Below the pieces are notes generated by a model that was given only the letters and a program-made list of their open reading frames with translations, was not told the DNA's origin and searched no databases. 32,124 bases of DNA, from assembly GCA_009731375.1 (NCBI GenBank), contig BJOX01000232.1, positions 211,558 to 243,681 of the forward strand. Reading direction: 5' to 3'. Shown piece after piece: positions 30,645 to 32,124 of the stretch (the stretch's first letter is position 1; each line of letters begins with the position of its first letter). This DNA is from Paulinella micropora (taxonomy: Eukaryota; Cercozoa; Imbricatea; Euglyphida). A program made the position numbers and the translations under genes.

Positions 30645-30747
30645 CTGGTAGAAAGGTAGGCAGGGAGGTAGGTAGGTAGGTAGGTAGGTAGGTAGGTAGA
30701 TAGATAGATAGATAGATAGATAGAAGGTAGATAGATAGATAGATAGG

Positions 30748-30842
<95 letters not shown>

Positions 30843-30899
30843 GTAGGTAGGTAGATAGGTAGATAGATAGATAGATAGTATGCAGATATCACTAGGGAC
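30645..30899 (-). repeat. Intron 2 (255 bp), almost all TATC/TACC on the coding strand
   Basis: The donor is GTCCCT and the acceptor TTTCTACCAG. The pyrimidine-rich tetramers extend to the acceptor and would serve as polypyrimidine tract. Confidence 0.65.
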
Positions 30900-30993
30900 C
30901 TGCCTGTGTGTCGTAGACGTAGTGTTCCACGGCCATGGCCCTTGCCAAGAGCAGCAGCAGTAAGAGATTGCTCAGGCAGTAGACTTGCAGCAC
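30900..30993 (-). CDS. Exon 2: hydrophobic segment plus acidic loop
   Basis: 31 codons plus one base. It starts VLQVYCLSN, continues through a leucine run (LLLLLLLARAMAV) and ends EHYVYDTQA. The acceptor is CCCTAG just above 30993; an in-frame TAG immediately upstream means the frame must be entered by splicing. The donor is GCAG|GTCCCT, with a stop codon just after it in frame. The single leftover G joins the two leftover bases of exon 3 to make a Gly codon. The hydrophobic stretch is long enough for a membrane helix, and the acidic loop is probably extracellular. A truncated second copy of the 5' half lies at 31162-31212. Confidence 0.6.
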
Positions 30994-31008
30994 CTAGGGC
31001 ATGTGGTG

Positions 31009-31160
31009 TGATGTGGATGTGGTGATGTGGATGTGATTGGGATGTGTTGGTGTGGATCTGGATGTGGATGTGGATGTGGATGGGATGTGGATGTGATTGT
31101 GATGTGTTGTGATGTGATGTGGATGTGATGTGATGTGATGTGGATGTGATGTGATGTGAT
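31009..31160. repeat. (GATGTG)n-type minisatellite
   Basis: GATGTG/GGATGT/TGTGAT variants between exon 2 and its partial duplicate. Confidence 0.9.
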
Positions 31161-31161
31161 A

Positions 31162-31212
31162 TGCCAAGAGCAGCACGAGCAAGAGATTGCTCAGGCAGTA
31201 GACTTGCAGCAC
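31162..31212 (-). pseudogene. Partial duplicate of exon 2
   Basis: Starts at an AG acceptor (CTTACGTTAG), encodes VLQVYCLSNLLLVLLLA, then breaks into CATCACATCAC repeats. It lacks the acidic loop and the donor. Confidence 0.7.
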
Positions 31213-31216
31213 CTAA

Positions 31217-31325
31217 CGTAAGGTAAGGTAAGGTAAGGTAAGGTAAAGTAGGGTAAAGTAAGGTAAGGTAGGTAAGGTAAGATAAGGTAAGGTAAGGTAA
31301 GGTAAGGCAAGGCAAAGTAAGATAA
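31217..31325. repeat. (GGTAA)n pentanucleotide array
   Basis: GGTAA with a few AAAGT changes. On the coding strand it is (TTACC)n and leads into the acceptor of the exon 2 duplicate. Confidence 0.9.
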
Positions 31326-31401
31326 AGTAATGTATTTATTTCTCTCTCTCTCTCTCTCTCTCTAAACCGAATCCGCAGGCCGGACATGAAAGTAATGTAT
31401 T

Positions 31402-31471
<70 letters not shown>

Positions 31472-31490
31472 GCTCTCTCTCGCTCTCTCT

Positions 31491-31539
<49 letters not shown>

Positions 31540-31575
31540 AACCGAATCCGCAGGCCGGACTGAAAGTAATGTATT

Positions 31576-31619
<44 letters not shown>

Positions 31620-31622
31620 AAC
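31326..31622. repeat. (CT)n with two exon 1 3'-half copies
   Basis: CT runs at 31341-31363, 31407-31535 and 31580-31617, separated by CCGAATCCGCAGGCCGGACA-TGAAAGTAATGTATTTATTT. The islands are the 3' half of exon 1 plus its donor region. Confidence 0.85.
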
Positions 31623-31691
31623 CGCATCCGCAGGCCGGACATGCGGTGCGGCCCATAACACAGCCAGCAGGTACATACAGAGCACGATCAT
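31623..31691 (-). CDS. Exon 1 of microsatellite-intron gene: start codon and signal-peptide-like segment
   Basis: The 23-codon frame from the ATG at 31689-31691 begins MIVLCMYLLAVLWAAPHV and ends RPADA: a hydrophobic core followed by small and polar residues, typical of a signal peptide or first membrane segment. An in-frame TGA lies three codons upstream (31698-31700), which supports this start. The exon ends GATGCG|GTTTGG, a GT donor in phase 0 that merges into an (AG)n tract. Exon 2 starts in phase 0. 3'-half copies lie at about 31365-31391 and 31535-31562, and decayed 5'-half copies lie beyond 31700. The family is not recognised. The N-terminal role is inferred from composition. Confidence 0.55.
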
Positions 31692-31698
31692 CGCTACT

Positions 31699-31729
<31 letters not shown>

Positions 31730-32124
31730 GCACACACACACACAAATAAACAGAAAAATCATAAACAGACCACGATGAAAGCTATACACACACACACACA
31801 ATCATACACAGGACAGCCATTAGGGATACACAGAGCACCATCATAGCTATACACACAGAGAATCAGACACAGAGACATAGAAGAATCATACACAGAGACA
31901 TAGAACACAGAGACATAAGGCCCGGTCCACAGCACAGCCATTCGGTATACACACAGAATATCATCATAGCTACACACACACACACATACACACACACACA
32001 TAAATAAACAGAACAATCATAAACAGAGCACGATCATAGCTATACACACACACACACACAGACACCCACACACACACACACAGGAACACACGCACACACA
32101 CACAGACACACACACACCCAAACA
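31692..32124. repeat. (CA)n upstream region with decayed exon 1 5'-half copies
   Basis: CA tracts with islands at about 31768-31790, 31816-31852, 31929-31972 and 32024-32042. On the minus strand they resemble the start of exon 1: ATGATGGTGCTCTGTGTATC (MMVLCVSLMAVL) at about 31852-31816, and a copy around 31970-31925 reading ILCVYRMAVLWTGPYV in a shifted frame. Promoter elements could lie here, but I see no clear TATA or initiator. Confidence 0.7.

Noticed and set aside
30470-31642. 390-codon minus-strand frame with RERE and YLSI runs
   Set aside because: It runs through intron 2, the minisatellite and CT tracts in a frame that conflicts with exons 1-3, and contains only repeat-derived residues plus antiphase exon pieces.
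31541-31673. Plus-strand exon after (CT)n with acceptor CCGCAG and donor CAGCAG|GTACAT
   Set aside because: It has strong splice-like borders, but no partner exons on the plus strand were found and the minus-strand signal-peptide reading is better supported. It could still be an antisense transcript.

Overview
The window is eukaryotic DNA, most likely from an animal. I see GT-AG introns with exons in different phases, a tRNA-derived SINE, retrotransposon-like copies ending in a simple-sequence tail, and a signal-peptide/transmembrane/cytoplasmic-tail gene. I cannot name the species. At least four fifths is microsatellite: TAG/CTA, GATA/TATC, CATA/TATG, AAGT/CTTA, TACC, TATATG, CT, CA and ATT. 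Five runs of N (one of 61, four of 10) mark assembly gaps. Nearly all long open frames are translated microsatellite (YLSI, HTYI, LLTY, poly-S/Y/L and so on) and are not listed as genes.

Main reading: the short non-repetitive islands between microsatellites are not random spacers. On the minus strand almost all are bounded by AG on the left and GT on the right. Read from 31,691 down to about 3,944 they form 19 exons of one gene in which all 18 junctions are phase-compatible, giving about 760 codons. Exon 1 (31,623-31,691) has an ATG, an in-frame upstream stop and a signal-peptide-like sequence. Exon 2 (30,900-30,993) and the start of exon 3 (29,412-30,644) encode two hydrophobic segments flanking an acidic loop. 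Exon 3 continues into a long Tyr/Ser/Pro/Gln-rich tail, and exons 4-19 (mostly 36-112 nt) encode a hydrophilic, partly acidic and coiled-coil extension. Introns are almost wholly microsatellite, with a few transposon insertions. I do not recognise the protein family. The gene model is inference from sequence; confidence is high for exons 1-3, moderate for 4-18 and low for 19.

Second pattern: almost every exon sits in a higher-order repeat with fixed geometry. Copies of the exon's 5' half, with its 3' splice site and upstream microsatellite, lie on the gene-upstream side. Copies of its 3' half, with the 5' splice site and downstream microsatellite, lie on the gene-downstream side. One intact exon remains between them.

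Layout: 1-3,706 trinucleotide and GATA arrays with a foldback element and a strand flip at 1,712-1,766; 3,707-4,200 a second foldback element overlapping the candidate last exon; 4,200-14,610 exons 18 to 11; 14,611-21,600 exons 10 to 8, two copies of a dispersed repeat and an intronic unique island; 21,600-27,000 exons 7 and 6, a third copy of that repeat and a 3.6 kb AAGT field; 27,018-27,514 two SINE copies; 27,573-31,691 exons 5 to 1; 31,692-32,124 CA-rich upstream DNA with decayed exon 1 copies.
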